From an uncultured Pirellulaceae bacterium (GTDB lineage: Bacteria; Planctomycetota; Planctomycetia; Pirellulales; Pirellulaceae), in contig CAJQQR010000237.1 of the NCBI GenBank assembly GCA_905480545.1, positions 1-34,627 on the forward strand: 34,627 bases of DNA, read 5' to 3'. This document shows positions 1-9,611 of the stretch, one piece after another. The number at the start of each line of letters is the position of its first letter. Position 1 is the stretch's first letter. Made by a program: the position numbers and the translations under genes. The notes under the pieces are model-generated. The model was not told where the DNA came from. It made no database searches and saw only the letters and a list, made by a program, of their open reading frames with translations.

Positions 1-1221
1 TCTAAAGACTTCGACGCCTGCCTTGGTAATCTTGGTATCGCGGACGTTAAGTCGTCTCAAGCTTTTTAGCGACTTCAGATGTTCCAGGTCTGTGTCGGCC
101 AGGGGGTTTTTTTCGATATGCAGCTCCGTCAGCTTCGTAAGTTTGCCAATCTCAGGCGGAAGCGTGGTGAGTTGATTGCCTTCGAGATACAACCACATCA
201 GATTCGCGAGCTGTCCAATCTCCGGCGGGAGCGTGGTGAATTGGTTTTCTCCGAGCCCAAGATAAACCAGCTTCGTGAGCTGTCCAATCTCGGACGGGAG
301 CGTGGTAAATTGTTTGCCATGGAGGGACAACCCGGTCAGGTTCGTGAGCTGTCCAATCTCGGGCGGAAGCGTGGTGAGTTGGTTACCTTCGAGAAACAAC
401 CACGTCAGGTTCGCGAGCTGTCCAATCTCCGGCGGGAGCGTGGTGAATGGGTTTTCTCCGAGCCCAAGATGCGTCAGCTTCGTGAGTTTCCCAATCTCGG
501 GTGGAAGCGTGGTGAATTGGTTGTCATGAAGGGACAACTCGGTCAGGTTCGTGAGCTGTCCAATCTCCGGCGGGAGCGTCAGAAGTTGGTTGTTCCAAAG
601 ACTCAAATTCGTCAGTTTCGTGAGCTGTACGATCTCGGCGGGGAGCTTCGTGAGTTGGTTGTCCCAGAGCCTCAAATGCGTCAGGTTCGTGAGTTTCCCA
701 ATCCCGGGCGGGAGCGTCGAGAGATCGTTCCGATTGAGGGTCAACTGCGTTAGCGTTGTAAGTTGCCCAATCTCGGGCGGGATCGTGGTGAGTCGGTTCT
801 CTCCGAGGTCCAGATGCTCCAGGTTCGTGAGCTTCGCAATCTCGGGCGGGAACGTGGTAAGTTGGTTACGCTTGAGTCCCAGATACGTCAGCTTCGTGAG
901 CTTCGCAATCTCGGGCGGAAGCGTGGTGAGTTGATTGTCATAGAGGGTCAACCCGGTCAGGTTTGTGAGCTGTCCAATCTCTGTCGGGAGCGTTCGGAGG
1001 CCAGTGAGGGTCAATAATTTATTGCCACGCTCGGCGCAATGACGCATCTTTTTTAGGGCACGTTTAACTTGGGGATCGTCGGTTTTTGCAGCCGCCGCAT
1101 CGAGTTTCGCAAGAACGGCTGTGCGGTCATATTCGACTGGCTCATCCTCGGCCTTGCTGAATCCGCAAACGAAAGTCGAGAACACAAGAGCAAGCAGCAC
1201 GGAGTAAGACATACGATCCAT
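1..1221 (-). CDS. Secreted leucine-rich-repeat protein (C-terminus cut by window edge)
   Basis: The minus-strand frame stays open from an ATG at 1221 to the window edge (407 codons, no stop), so the C-terminus is missing. Residues 1-24 form a signal peptide (start [14 protein letters not shown], then AEDE). A second ATG at 1212 is an equally possible start. A short helical charged segment follows, then about twelve complete 23-residue leucine-rich repeats of the type LTxLPPEIGxLT, with Asn at the ladder position (DNQL, GENQ). The last part drifts to a different repeat ([11 protein letters not shown]). LRRs usually make protein-binding solenoids; with the signal peptide this one should act outside the cytoplasm. 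It lies 61 bp downstream of the PSD cytochrome on the same strand and may be its last co-transcribed gene. The partner is unknown. The family call is secure; the function is not. Confidence 0.9.
   Translation of the reverse strand, partial: MDRMSYSVLLALVFSTFVCGFSKAEDEPVEYDRTAVLAKLDAAAAKTDDPQVKRALKKMRHCAERGNKLLTLTGLRTLPTEIGQLTNLTGLTLYDNQLTTLPPEIAKLTKLTYLGLKRNQLTTFPPEIAKLTNLEHLDLGENRLTTIPPEIGQLTTLTQLTLNRNDLSTLPPGIGKLTNLTHLRLWDNQLTKLPAEIVQLTKLTNLSLWNNQLLTLPPEIGQLTNLTELSLHDNQFTTLPPEIGKLTKLTHLGLGENPFTTLPPEIGQLANLTWLFLEGNQLTTLPPEIGQLTNLTGLSLHGKQFTTLPSEIGQLTKLVYLGLGENQFTTLPPEIGQLANLMWLYLEGNQLTTLPPEIGKLTKLTELHIEKNPLADTDLEHLKSLKSLRRLNVRDTKITKAGVEVFR
146..559. repeat. Two adjacent 207-bp units inside the LRR gene
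   Basis: Positions 146-352 and 353-559 are consecutive copies of a three-LRR block (3 x 69 bp). The same order of variant repeats recurs in each copy: a GNQL repeat, a GENQ/GENP repeat, then a LSLH repeat. Most bases match by eye. This is a higher-order duplication on top of the basic 69-bp LRR period, and indicates recent block expansion. Confidence 0.8.
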
Positions 1222-1282
1222 GATTTTTTCCGTACGAGGACTTAAAATAAGGGGAGGAGGCTCAACAGATGCGGGACTTGAA

Positions 1283-3820
1283 TTATCGTTTTGTGAATGA
1301 TTCGTCGGCAATGATACTAACCATCAAATCACGCAATTTGTAATCGTTCTTCTTTGATGCTTCTAAGAGCCGATGAATCATCTCCGAATCAGCATAAGTC
1401 ATCTCTCTTCCCATCGCATATCCAGAAAGCTTGGTGAGTATGTTCTTGGCAATTTTATCTTTGTCTTCGAGCATCAACTTTTTAAGACCTTCTATGCCAT
1501 CGATTGCGCGACCATCACGGTGAACCGCATCAGACTCGACCTTGGTCGTGTCAACAAACTTGCGAGTGATGCGTTCTTTCTTAACCACTTTACCTTCTCT
1601 CTTCTCTTCGTAAGGCACCTTGGTCACGACAAACTTTTGGTAAGTCTCGCGATACCTACCAAAGACATCAAAGTTCTCCATGGCCAAACCAAAGGGATCC
1701 ATCTTAACGTGACAAGAGGCGCAACTCGGGTTGTTGCGATGCTCATTGATCGTGTCTTTGATGGTGAATGTTTCGGTAGGCGCTTTCAGGGCTTCTATTT
1801 CTTGATTGGCAGGGAGTTTCAAATCCAGCCCATAGATACTTTTAGCCACCCAGGCACCCCGATAGAACGGGTTGGTGAATTCACCATTGGTGTTCATCAT
1901 CAAAATACCCGCCTGCGTCAGTAGGCCACCACGCACGGATTTTTCATCAAGCATGACTTTCTGAAAGACCGCTTCGCGCCGCGATCTTCTGTCACGTTCT
2001 ATTCCTGCAGGCAAATATCCTTTTGGCAATCGCTCTTCTTCAGGGAGTTCCAATTTATAAATCTGATTCAAGGGGTGATTGATCACCACAAAATCAGAAT
2101 CAATAAAATTGAGAAGGCTTAGATTTCCATTCAAGATCACCTTAAAAAACTCAATACTTTCCTGCCCCATGAAGGGCTTAAGACCTGTAAATTTTTTAAA
2201 TGAATATTTGAGCATTTCAGCTTGTGGATTAACGACGTCTATTTTATGAAGCTCGAGCCACTGCTCGGTGAAATCATAAACAAAACGCTGGGATTTGGGG
2301 TCTTCCAGCATCCTTAAGGCTTCCGCAGAACGAACGCTTGCATCCTTCAACTTCCCTTCGGAAGCCAACTTAATTAAACGGTCGTCGGGCAGCGAATTCC
2401 ACAGAAAGTAAGACAACCTGGAGGCAATCGCATAATCGTCGAGATTGAGAGAATCACCTTCGACCTTATACAAAAACTTGGGTGAGCAGAGCATCATCGT
2501 CAAGGCAGACTGCACGGCATCGAGGACGTTTTCATCCGTTTCATATCTCTTTTTTGCCACATCGAAAAATCGCGTCAACTCGCTGTCACTCACCGGCCGG
2601 CGGAAGAGTTTAATGGCCAGCTTTCTAATGAATTGTTGATATTGCTTATGGGGGTCGTGGTCCTTCAGGTCTTCATAGTAGGTGTTGTAAAACTCGTTTT
2701 TTGGAGGCCAACTGTCATAATAGGGCCCAGTCACGTCAACCGAAATGACGTGCAATAACGCTTTTGGCAGCCTGGAGAACGCGTTGTCTATCGGCAGCGA
2801 GGGTATCGGCTTGAGTTTACTGAGATCCTTGGGCAATGGATAAAGATAATTATAACTATAAAGAACAGCATTCTGTCCTGGCTCCAAATAGATCCGCACT
2901 TTGTCGCTTAATAAAAAATCCTGGGTACTGAGTGCTTTTTTACTGAGCTTAGGGTCGATATTGGTTGTGATTCTCAAGCGTTCATTTTCTTTACCCAGGT
3001 CAACCTTGAAATATAAATCACGCTCCCTAAGAAAAGCGCCGCCAACGCTTGGATCAATAAACGTAAAATGTCCATTGACCTTCACATCGTAATGGCCTGG
3101 CACTGTATCACCATATTTGAATCCAAGCCCAGCGGATGCATCATTGTAGCGATACCCTTCGGTCGTCATACCGTCATTGGTCCGTTCATAGGGCACAACC
3201 CCATCGCTACCTAACCTGCGCCCTAGACCATTATCATAACTATGATTGGTCGTCGAAACCTTGGGCATGCCTCCCACGACCTTCTCCGCTATTTCAGAGG
3301 CAACTCGGAAATAACTATCCATCGCATAGGGTGACATCACAAGTTTGTCGCCTTCATTGTCAAAACCATCCCTAGTGTTGTCTACAGGCAGGTAGTTTTT
3401 GACTTCTAACTTGGCGAACAAAGCATCATTGATCGTGTTTTCATATTCCGCCCGATTCAAACGCGTGAGAACGCCGGGCAACTTTGCTTTGATTGCCAGA
3501 TACTGTTTGGCCAAGAGCTTTTCAAAAGCGAGCACATCCTTCGCTGAGGGTTTCTTCTCAGCGTCTTCCGGCGGCATCGCCTTGTCTCTTAACACTTTTA
3601 AGAGGTCATTGAGTAACTCTTGATCGTTCCAGTCTTTGTCAGAGAACGTTTCAAAATCATGATCACCCTCGCTCTTTTGATTGCCATGACAGCGAACGCA
3701 ATAGGCAGTTAAGAAGGCTTTACTTTGGCCAAGATCCAGAAGGGGCTTTTCAGCACCAGCCGAAGTGGCATGCCCTAAAGCCAGGACCATCAAAAACGTG
3801 AGGAGAGAATCAGATCTCAT
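1283..3820 (-). CDS. Planctomycete cytochrome c/PSD protein (DUF1587-DUF1595-DUF1592-DUF1588-DUF1585)
   Basis: An 845-residue exported protein with an N-terminal signal peptide ([16 protein letters not shown]). A CVRCH haem-binding motif lies at residues 41-45 within the planctomycete cytochrome C domain. The PSD-family segments follow: [17 protein letters not shown] is the DUF1587 signature, RRPVSDSEL opens DUF1595, [12 protein letters not shown] marks DUF1592, and the C-terminal DUF1588/DUF1585 part carries a second Cxx[14 protein letters not shown]. The family is presumed periplasmic and redox-active, with unknown substrate. I chose ATG 3820 because the frame can be opened further to 3880 only by reading through a REP-like repeat (MTGWKPIP), and the signal peptide begins at 3820. 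No strong Shine-Dalgarno is seen. A DUF1552 gene lies 215 bp upstream and the LRR gene downstream. Confidence 0.92.
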   Translation of the reverse strand: MRSDSLLTFLMVLALGHATSAGAEKPLLDLGQSKAFLTAYCVRCHGNQKSEGDHDFETFSDKDWNDQELLNDLLKVLRDKAMPPEDAEKKPSAKDVLAFEKLLAKQYLAIKAKLPGVLTRLNRAEYENTINDALFAKLEVKNYLPVDNTRDGFDNEGDKLVMSPYAMDSYFRVASEIAEKVVGGMPKVSTTNHSYDNGLGRRLGSDGVVPYERTNDGMTTEGYRYNDASAGLGFKYGDTVPGHYDVKVNGHFTFIDPSVGGAFLRERDLYFKVDLGKENERLRITTNIDPKLSKKALSTQDFLLSDKVRIYLEPGQNAVLYSYNYLYPLPKDLSKLKPIPSLPIDNAFSRLPKALLHVISVDVTGPYYDSWPPKNEFYNTYYEDLKDHDPHKQYQQFIRKLAIKLFRRPVSDSELTRFFDVAKKRYETDENVLDAVQSALTMMLCSPKFLYKVEGDSLNLDDYAIASRLSYFLWNSLPDDRLIKLASEGKLKDASVRSAEALRMLEDPKSQRFVYDFTEQWLELHKIDVVNPQAEMLKYSFKKFTGLKPFMGQESIEFFKVILNGNLSLLNFIDSDFVVINHPLNQIYKLELPEEERLPKGYLPAGIERDRRSRREAVFQKVMLDEKSVRGGLLTQAGILMMNTNGEFTNPFYRGAWVAKSIYGLDLKLPANQEIEALKAPTETFTIKDTINEHRNNPSCASCHVKMDPFGLAMENFDVFGRYRETYQKFVVTKVPYEEKREGKVVKKERITRKFVDTTKVESDAVHRDGRAIDGIEGLKKLMLEDKDKIAKNILTKLSGYAMGREMTYADSEMIHRLLEASKKNDYKLRDLMVSIIADESFTKR

Positions 3821-3856
3821 GGAAACATTCTTTCTGTAGCAGCGCGGGAAAAAACG

Positions 3857-3950
3857 TGGAATAGGCTTCCAGCCTGTCAATAAAACTTGGAATAGGCTTC
3901 CAGCCTGTCAAAAAGCACGTGGAAAAATGACAGGCTGGAAGCCTGTCCCA
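3857..3950. repeat. Cluster of three REP-like palindromic units
   Basis: Three copies of a 23-bp unit with the inner palindrome GGCTTCCAGCC lie between a DUF1552 gene and a PSD cytochrome gene. Copies at 3857-3879 and 3888-3910 are direct repeats 31 bp apart; the third, 3928-3950, is inverted. Units 2 and 3 can therefore pair as a larger hairpin. I recall similar GACAGGCTGGAAGCC units as widely dispersed in planctomycete genomes, which a genome count would settle. Translation of the unit gives the peptide MTGWKPIP, which creates spurious ORF starts in both directions here. Confidence 0.8.
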
Positions 3951-4035
3951 CGAATAAATCCACAGCCTCTCCGCGAAAATAAAGATCCCCTCGCCAAGCG
4001 AAGGGCCCAAACCGAAGTAATTGCTCCCGCGTCCT

Positions 4036-5262
4036 TTACAGCTTGGCACTTTCACTACTGGTGGCAAAGCTGTCGATCTCGACACCCAGATGCTGCAAGG
4101 CTGCGAGGTAGACGTTGTTCCGGTTGTCTGTCCCGTTAAACTTAATATGTTTACCATGCTCAAAGCCACCGCCAGCGACTACCACAGGGTTATTCTTCAT
4201 GCCGTGAGGGCCTTCTTCTTTACTAATACTCAGAGAACTGGTGATCAAACAAACCGTCTGGTCCAGTAAGGTTCCACCCTCTTTTGTCTTGGTCGATTTG
4301 AGTTTTTCCAGGAAACGAGCCGTCTGCATCATATAGCCCTGGTCCGCCTCGACGTTTTTGATAAAGCCCTCTTTGGTAGCCACTTGGTGAGAATCGGTAT
4401 GATGACCAAGCCAATTCCATTCCGAATACACGTTGGCCACTCGGGTGACGTCATACTTGAATGCCAGAAAGAGCAAATCCAAATAAGTTGAACGTTGATT
4501 GAAGTGCGGGCACACCAAGATCTTTTGCGAATACTCACTGAGGCCGTCCGTTTTGAACTTTACGTTTTCAGGGAATGGCACTTCTACGTCTTTTTGACTC
4601 AACCACTGTTCAGCCCTTTGGATAGACTTTTCAGATTCACGCAAACTGGAGAAGTATTCATCCAATTTGGCACGGTCCCCCTTGGAAACCTGACTCATTA
4701 TGCTCTTGGCGTCATCTCTACTTGCATCCAGCATCGATTTTTTGAGCGACAGCAATTCGGCCCGTTTTTTCTTGTCGACTTTGCCAAAGATTGTTTGGAA
4801 CAAAATCTGAACGTCCGCGATTGGGGAAACGGGCAATCCACCCTTCCAGGAGATGCCATAGGAATTCCTCTGTTCAACGACCAAATTTCTAATGCGCGTG
4901 TCATTACCGATGTGAGACGCCGCGACCTCGTCAACCGAGTCTTTAATCAACTGGGGATTTGTGTGGTCCGCATACTCAGCAAAAGCGTACATCGTGCTTT
5001 CGTGATTCCCGTAGTTCCTTAAATTCGTACAGAGAGTGAAATCATCTTTTAAGTGTTCCAGCGGCTTGAATGTAGAAGAGCTCTGATAGTCCTTGCCTGT
5101 CGACGTCGGGAAGTTGTCGGAACACATGCCGTTTCCGATATTCATACAAAACAAACGATTCGCTTTCCCAGCATCATCGCCCGTGGCCTTTTGACCAAAG
5201 CTTTCCAGAGCAGGCAACATCAAAACACAACCCGCGGACTTCAAAACATCTCGCCGTTTCAT
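4036..5262 (-). CDS. DUF1552 family protein (distal copy)
   Basis: A 408-residue protein. The N-terminus MKRRDVLKSAGCVLMLPALES is a Tat-like export signal: twin Arg at residues 3-4, then a hydrophobic stretch. The body matches the planctomycete DUF1552 family: NRLFCMNIGNGM near the start, DDFTLCTNLRNYGNHES, a charged helical middle (KLDEYFSSLRESEKSIQ) and a C-terminal HTDSHQ...DQTVCLITSSL...HGMKNNPVVVAGGG block. DUF1552 proteins usually sit beside DUF1592-type cytochromes, as here, and their reaction is not known to me. An AGAAGG Shine-Dalgarno-like sequence lies about 9 nt before the ATG. The gene is 195 bp downstream of a second DUF1552 gene. Confidence 0.9.
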   Translation of the reverse strand: MKRRDVLKSAGCVLMLPALESFGQKATGDDAGKANRLFCMNIGNGMCSDNFPTSTGKDYQSSSTFKPLEHLKDDFTLCTNLRNYGNHESTMYAFAEYADHTNPQLIKDSVDEVAASHIGNDTRIRNLVVEQRNSYGISWKGGLPVSPIADVQILFQTIFGKVDKKKRAELLSLKKSMLDASRDDAKSIMSQVSKGDRAKLDEYFSSLRESEKSIQRAEQWLSQKDVEVPFPENVKFKTDGLSEYSQKILVCPHFNQRSTYLDLLFLAFKYDVTRVANVYSEWNWLGHHTDSHQVATKEGFIKNVEADQGYMMQTARFLEKLKSTKTKEGGTLLDQTVCLITSSLSISKEEGPHGMKNNPVVVAGGGFEHGKHIKFNGTDNRNNVYLAALQHLGVEIDSFATSSESAKL

Positions 5263-5397
5263 CGGAATAACCTTCTGTCTCTAAATTCGACATTTCAAAT
5301 CTACGTTGAGCCGGGAACCGATCCAGACTCGCAACGTTTACGATCATAACACCATCACCTCACATCGGCTTGGTTGCTAATTATATCGTTCTCACTT

Positions 5398-5457
5398 TCT
5401 CTTACTCACCGCCGCTTTCATCAGTTTACTGGCTTCCACGGTTTCGTTGCTTTCTGT
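5398..5457 (-). other. In-frame coding-like tail after the amber stop of the upstream DUF1552 gene
   Basis: Directly after the TAG stop at 5458-5460, the same frame continues for 20 or more sense codons (TESNETVEASK, then LMKAAVSKRK) before TGA. The peptide is hydrophilic and basic-ended, like a genuine C-terminus. It may be a lost C-terminal extension or chance. Confidence 0.35.
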
Positions 5458-6735
5458 CTATTTGAGAAAGCCTTTCAATGGCCCTGTGCTGTCGGCGAAC
5501 CGCTTGAGGTCGGTACCCATCAATTGAGCTTGTGAAAGCCACAGGTTGGCCAACGGCGTATTTTCGGGGCATCGGAGAATGCACCCCGTCTTGATTCTGC
5601 CGTTGGCGGAACCTGCCACGATAATAGGAAGCTCATTCATGGTGTGATGTTCTCCATCTCCCAATCCAGAACCCAAAGTGATCATGGAGTGATCCAACAG
5701 CGTACCCTCCCCCTCCTTGATCGCATCGAGCTGTTCGAGCACTTCGGCAAACAGCTCGACATAGAAACGATCGACTTGAACAAGCATCTTTTTCACACGG
5801 TCCTGGCCTTGGGCATGAGTGAGTCCATGATGTGATTTTGTGAAATTCAATTCATGGTAGAGTTGCGGCGTGCCCCACCTTTCGGGTGCGAGCATGAACG
5901 TGGCAACATGCGTGAGATCTCCCTGAAATGCCAGCACTAGAAATCTCCCCATCAGTCGTATGTACTCCCCACGCGTCATGGGCGATTCGTCCGGTTCTTG
6001 AACGTCCGCTTTTTTGTGGATTTTGTAGTAGCTGTTGAGCTTCTCAATTTGCCTTTCGACTTCTCTCACCGAAGTAAAGTATTCGTCCAGCTTGTCTTTG
6101 TCATGATGATTGAGACTCTTCTTAAAATTGGAGGCATCCTGCAAAATCAGGTCCGTAATATCTTTGTCCGATTTACCGGTTTTGAAAAGAATCTGATAGA
6201 CGTGGCGTGGATCCTTTATCGACGTCGCCACATGCTCTGGCCCATACCAGGAGATATTGTCTAAGTAAATCGATTCTTTGAGGTCCTTGAACGTATTGCA
6301 GTTCAGCTCCAAGGATCGAATCGGCGTTCGATGGCTTACCTTGTCTGCAATCAAATGATCCAAGGTCCTGTCCATGGGGTAAACTGATTTGAGCGGACCA
6401 TGAGGGTCGGCCGAAGACAGGTAGCATGAACTGCATTGATTGTGCACATCGACGCCTCTGACATTGACCCGCGACAACCCCGTGATCAGCGTGACCTTGT
6501 CGCCTACTTTTTTTAGTGGACTTAACGTCGGCATCGACAAAAAGTCCTGACTGTCCTGCTTGGGGAAAAAGTGATCTCTCACAAAACCCATCGGCGAATA
6601 GAAAGACGCGAAGCGCAAAGACGGCTCCTTCAGCTTGTTGGTTGCCCCCGCTGCTGCAACCGTCTCCAACCAGGGAAGGGCCATCATGCTGCCACCCGCT
6701 CCATACAGAAATTTGCGTCTGTCGGGATTTTTCAT
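5458..6735 (-). CDS. DUF1552 family protein (proximal copy, Tat-type signal)
   Basis: A 425-residue protein. Residues 1-30 form a twin-arginine-type signal (DRRKFLYGAGGSMMALPWLE). The rest matches DUF1552: LRFASFYSPMGFVRDHFFP, VTLITGLSRVNVRGVDVHNQ, KDKLDEYFTSVREVERQIEKL, then SHHGLTHAQGQ and LDHSMITLGSGLGDGEHHTMNELPIIVAG. Its ATG overlaps the TGA of the upstream PSD cytochrome (ATGA, 6732-6735), a strong sign of translational coupling and of a functional pair. The stop is an amber TAG followed in frame by a coding-like tail. It is clearly diverged from the neighbouring DUF1552 copy, so the two are paralogues rather than a very recent duplication. Confidence 0.92.
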   Translation of the reverse strand: MKNPDRRKFLYGAGGSMMALPWLETVAAAGATNKLKEPSLRFASFYSPMGFVRDHFFPKQDSQDFLSMPTLSPLKKVGDKVTLITGLSRVNVRGVDVHNQCSSCYLSSADPHGPLKSVYPMDRTLDHLIADKVSHRTPIRSLELNCNTFKDLKESIYLDNISWYGPEHVATSIKDPRHVYQILFKTGKSDKDITDLILQDASNFKKSLNHHDKDKLDEYFTSVREVERQIEKLNSYYKIHKKADVQEPDESPMTRGEYIRLMGRFLVLAFQGDLTHVATFMLAPERWGTPQLYHELNFTKSHHGLTHAQGQDRVKKMLVQVDRFYVELFAEVLEQLDAIKEGEGTLLDHSMITLGSGLGDGEHHTMNELPIIVAGSANGRIKTGCILRCPENTPLANLWLSQAQLMGTDLKRFADSTGPLKGFLK

Positions 6736-9347
6736 TTTTCATTACTCTGCGTGAATATTGGGTGAATCACAATGTTTTTGATGACAGTTCTCATTTTGTA
6801 ATCATCTTCTTCGCTCGCCTTCGCAATTTCATCTACGGCAATTCGATCCGGCAAAGTCAGTTCGCGACCCAAGCCATAAGATAGCAGATGCTTGATGAAC
6901 GCCTTGGCAAACACGTCCTTTTCCGTCAGTACGGCGTCCTTGAAACCAACGACATCCTTAAAGTCATGCTTGCCAAACAGCTTTCCACTGGCATCCACCT
7001 TTAAGCCGGTTCGATAATGATCTCGCCAACGACCCAGCAGATCATAATTTTCCAAGGCAAATCCCAAGGGATCAATCTTTTGGTGGCAGCCCGCACATTG
7101 GGAATCACTGCGGTGCTGTTTTAGTTTTTGCCTGATCGTCAAACCCTCTTCTTCAAGTGTTTTGTCGTCCGCCTTTAAGTCAGGCACGTTGTCCGGCGGA
7201 GGCTCCGGAGGATCGTTAAAGATGACCGAAGAGACCCAGGACCCGCGCGTAATCGGTAATGACCGAAACGGACCTGAGGTCATCACCATCACAGCTCCTG
7301 TGGTGATCACGCCGCCGTATCTTCTGTCCGTCAGCTGCGTTCGCGTGAAATCAATGTGGCGTAGGTTCACATTGATTGGATAGGTGGCGGCTCTGCCTTG
7401 ATACCATTCGGCTAACAAGTGACTGCGGTAAGTAAAGTCGGAATCCACGAGATCTAAAATCGGCCTGTTCTCGATGAAAACAGTTTCAAAATTCAGCAGC
7501 GGCTCCAACATCATATGCATACCTCGCTTGTATGATATTTTGTCGTCGCCACCGAAGTAGTAATCTCGATGGGTCTTAAAATCAGGTGATGCAGAAACCA
7601 GATTGTTGATCTTTAACCACTGGGGCGCAAAACTGTCGCAGAAGTTTTTCACGCGACGATGGTTGAGCATGCGATCCACTTGCTCTTTCAAAACCTCCGT
7701 GCTTTGAAGCTTTCCCTCGCCAGCCAAGGCCAGCAGTTCATCATCGGGGATCGAACTCCAAAGAAAAAAGGACAAACGCGTGGCCAGATTAAAGGAGGCT
7801 TGATTAGGCACGGCCCTACTTGTCTCGTTGTGGACAAAAATAAATCGCGGAGAAGCCAGAGCCGCCGTTACGACGTCTTTCATGCTCTGGGCAAAATCAC
7901 CGCCTTTTTCGTACTGCTTGTCAAAATACTTCGTATACAGATTCAAGGTTGCCCGATCAGCGGGAGACTTAAAGGCTTTGAGAAGAAACTTTTCAATGCG
8001 ATGATGCGCAATTTGATTGACTGGCTGCTTCGGTTTTAAACGGACATTCTTCTCCCTTTTCCAGCTGCCGACCATCGTATCCTCGGCGACTTGCTGATCG
8101 CCTACGGCAATACTCCTAATCTGAATCTTGCTCAATCCGGATCGGTACAAACGAATGTTGTTGAGATCTCCATGAAAAGGTTCGCCGCCATACGAGCCAA
8201 TTTTCATCGGTTGTGTGCTTTGAGTGTTGAGCTTCCCCTCGATCGCCTTGCTACCGATCTCCTTTCCATCCACAAAGAGATTCATTTGCCTTCCGTCGAA
8301 CGTGCCGGCAACGTGATGCCACTTGCCGTCGCCAATCGCCTTTGGGTTCACAGAAGCGCCGAATTCTACGTAACGGCCGGCGATGCCAGCGCCCATCCAA
8401 AGTCCCCAGGTATCGCCGGTCCTGCCGATTGCCAATAACTGGCGGCGCCATGAATCCTCCCGACGGACAATAGTTTGCCATTTGTCGGTTGTTTTGGATG
8501 GGCGGATCCACGCGCTGATCGTTAACCCGGTGCTGCGCGTTGCGACGGACCTATCTGCTGTAATGGTACCGAATCCCTTTGCAGCCTGCGTCTTGGTTGG
8601 GTCTTGAAAAAGATCGTTCCAGCTTCGGCAGTTCTTTTCGAAATTCTCTGCATTCACCACCGACCGGCTGAGCTTTAGGAAGGATTTCATGAGCACGGGA
8701 GACATGCTCAGGTGGTCGCCGCGATTGTTGAACCCATTTTCTGCCGGGGGATCCTTGGGAAAAGCCATTACCCCTAGCAAACGATTCTCCAGCATTTGCT
8801 GCAAGCCCATGATTCGATTCCCGACTCTTACGACCTCGGGCATCCTGCCCGTCTCGGGCCGGAAGTAATTATTGTGGTCTCTGATGATACGATCACCGAT
8901 GGAATAAACCCAACAGTCAAGATCAAACAAGTCCCGTACCGCGTTTCCATATTCAAAGCGGTTCATCCGTCTCATTCTGAAGGGAATCAGCTTTTGGTTA
9001 CTGACTAATGACCGATTCAATGACCTATTCAAATGGATGAGCAAGGACTGTCGCTGAGTTTCTGAAGGCTGTTTCTCATCTTCAGGTGGCATTTCATTTT
9101 TGTCTAAAGCCTCGATCATCTTTTCGATCAGTTGCGGACTCTTCTCCAGATCTTTCCATGAGGAGATCTCGGTCAGCTTGACCATGCCTTCGGTCTCTTT
9201 TCGCCCATGACACTCGTAGCAATATTTTTTAAGCATGGGCTGAATGCGCCCGTTGAAGTCGTCCACGCTTTTACAAGGCTCTGCAGCTTGCGTCGTCGAC
9301 GCGAGCAGAAAAGCTGCAAATAGGCCATTCGTAATTAAACGTTTCAT
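6732..9347 (-). CDS. PSD cytochrome c protein with internal LamG/concanavalin-like domain
   Basis: An 871-residue exported protein. The signal peptide (MKRLITNGLFAAFLLASTTQAA) is followed by CYECH at residues 43-47. A DUF1587 block starts near residue 128 (RMNRFEYGNAVRDLF). A LamG-type jelly roll sits at about 265-415, recognised by LTISAWIRPS and DGKWHHVAGTFDG. DUF1595, DUF1592, DUF1588 and DUF1585 segments follow; the C-terminal part has a second CAGCH (CAGCHQKIDPLGFALENYD). LamG domains typically bind glycans or proteins, suggesting this cytochrome docks to a polymer (inference). The ATG at 9347 has a strong AGGAGG Shine-Dalgarno, and is preferred to the TTG one codon earlier. It overlaps the following DUF1552 gene by 4 nt. 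An ECF sigma stump lies just upstream. Confidence 0.92.
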   Translation of the reverse strand: MKRLITNGLFAAFLLASTTQAAEPCKSVDDFNGRIQPMLKKYCYECHGRKETEGMVKLTEISSWKDLEKSPQLIEKMIEALDKNEMPPEDEKQPSETQRQSLLIHLNRSLNRSLVSNQKLIPFRMRRMNRFEYGNAVRDLFDLDCWVYSIGDRIIRDHNNYFRPETGRMPEVVRVGNRIMGLQQMLENRLLGVMAFPKDPPAENGFNNRGDHLSMSPVLMKSFLKLSRSVVNAENFEKNCRSWNDLFQDPTKTQAAKGFGTITADRSVATRSTGLTISAWIRPSKTTDKWQTIVRREDSWRRQLLAIGRTGDTWGLWMGAGIAGRYVEFGASVNPKAIGDGKWHHVAGTFDGRQMNLFVDGKEIGSKAIEGKLNTQSTQPMKIGSYGGEPFHGDLNNIRLYRSGLSKIQIRSIAVGDQQVAEDTMVGSWKREKNVRLKPKQPVNQIAHHRIEKFLLKAFKSPADRATLNLYTKYFDKQYEKGGDFAQSMKDVVTAALASPRFIFVHNETSRAVPNQASFNLATRLSFFLWSSIPDDELLALAGEGKLQSTEVLKEQVDRMLNHRRVKNFCDSFAPQWLKINNLVSASPDFKTHRDYYFGGDDKISYKRGMHMMLEPLLNFETVFIENRPILDLVDSDFTYRSHLLAEWYQGRAATYPINVNLRHIDFTRTQLTDRRYGGVITTGAVMVMTSGPFRSLPITRGSWVSSVIFNDPPEPPPDNVPDLKADDKTLEEEGLTIRQKLKQHRSDSQCAGCHQKIDPLGFALENYDLLGRWRDHYRTGLKVDASGKLFGKHDFKDVVGFKDAVLTEKDVFAKAFIKHLLSYGLGRELTLPDRIAVDEIAKASEEDDYKMRTVIKNIVIHPIFTQSNEK

Positions 9348-9388
9348 CAAACCTCCTGACCAGTGTTTTTGTCAGTATGGCTTAGTAG

Positions 9389-9454
9389 CCTTTCGCTCCG
9401 AGAAAGGAGCATTTCTGTTTTCGTTTTTGAGACGCCATTTTCGCGGAGCGAAAG
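9389..9454. repeat. Inverted repeat, CTTTCGCTCCG arms
   Basis: CTTTCGCTCCG at 9390-9400 is perfectly inverted at 9444-9454, and the left arm also forms its own hairpin (CCTTTC/GAAAGG, 9389-9407). It sits in the leader between the sigma stump and the PSD cytochrome gene. No T-run follows, so a repeat element is more likely than a terminator. Confidence 0.6.
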
Positions 9455-9611
9455 ACGACTATGTTTTTCCACCGTCACTTCTTTGCTTCCATGGCGATCA
9501 TCTCGGCGGCCAGGGCATTGGGGGCCGCATGCCCCACCTCCCTCAGTAGATGTGAGGTCCACGACCGAAAAAGCCAAATGGCATTTCCGATCCAAAACGG
9601 CCGGTGAATCT

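Noticed and set aside
79-1017. Several long plus-strand ORFs opposite the LRR gene (Arg/Glu-rich repeats).
   Set aside because: They are the reverse complement of the 69-bp LRR periodicity and have no start or domain of their own. The minus-strand LRR frame is continuous and carries a signal peptide.
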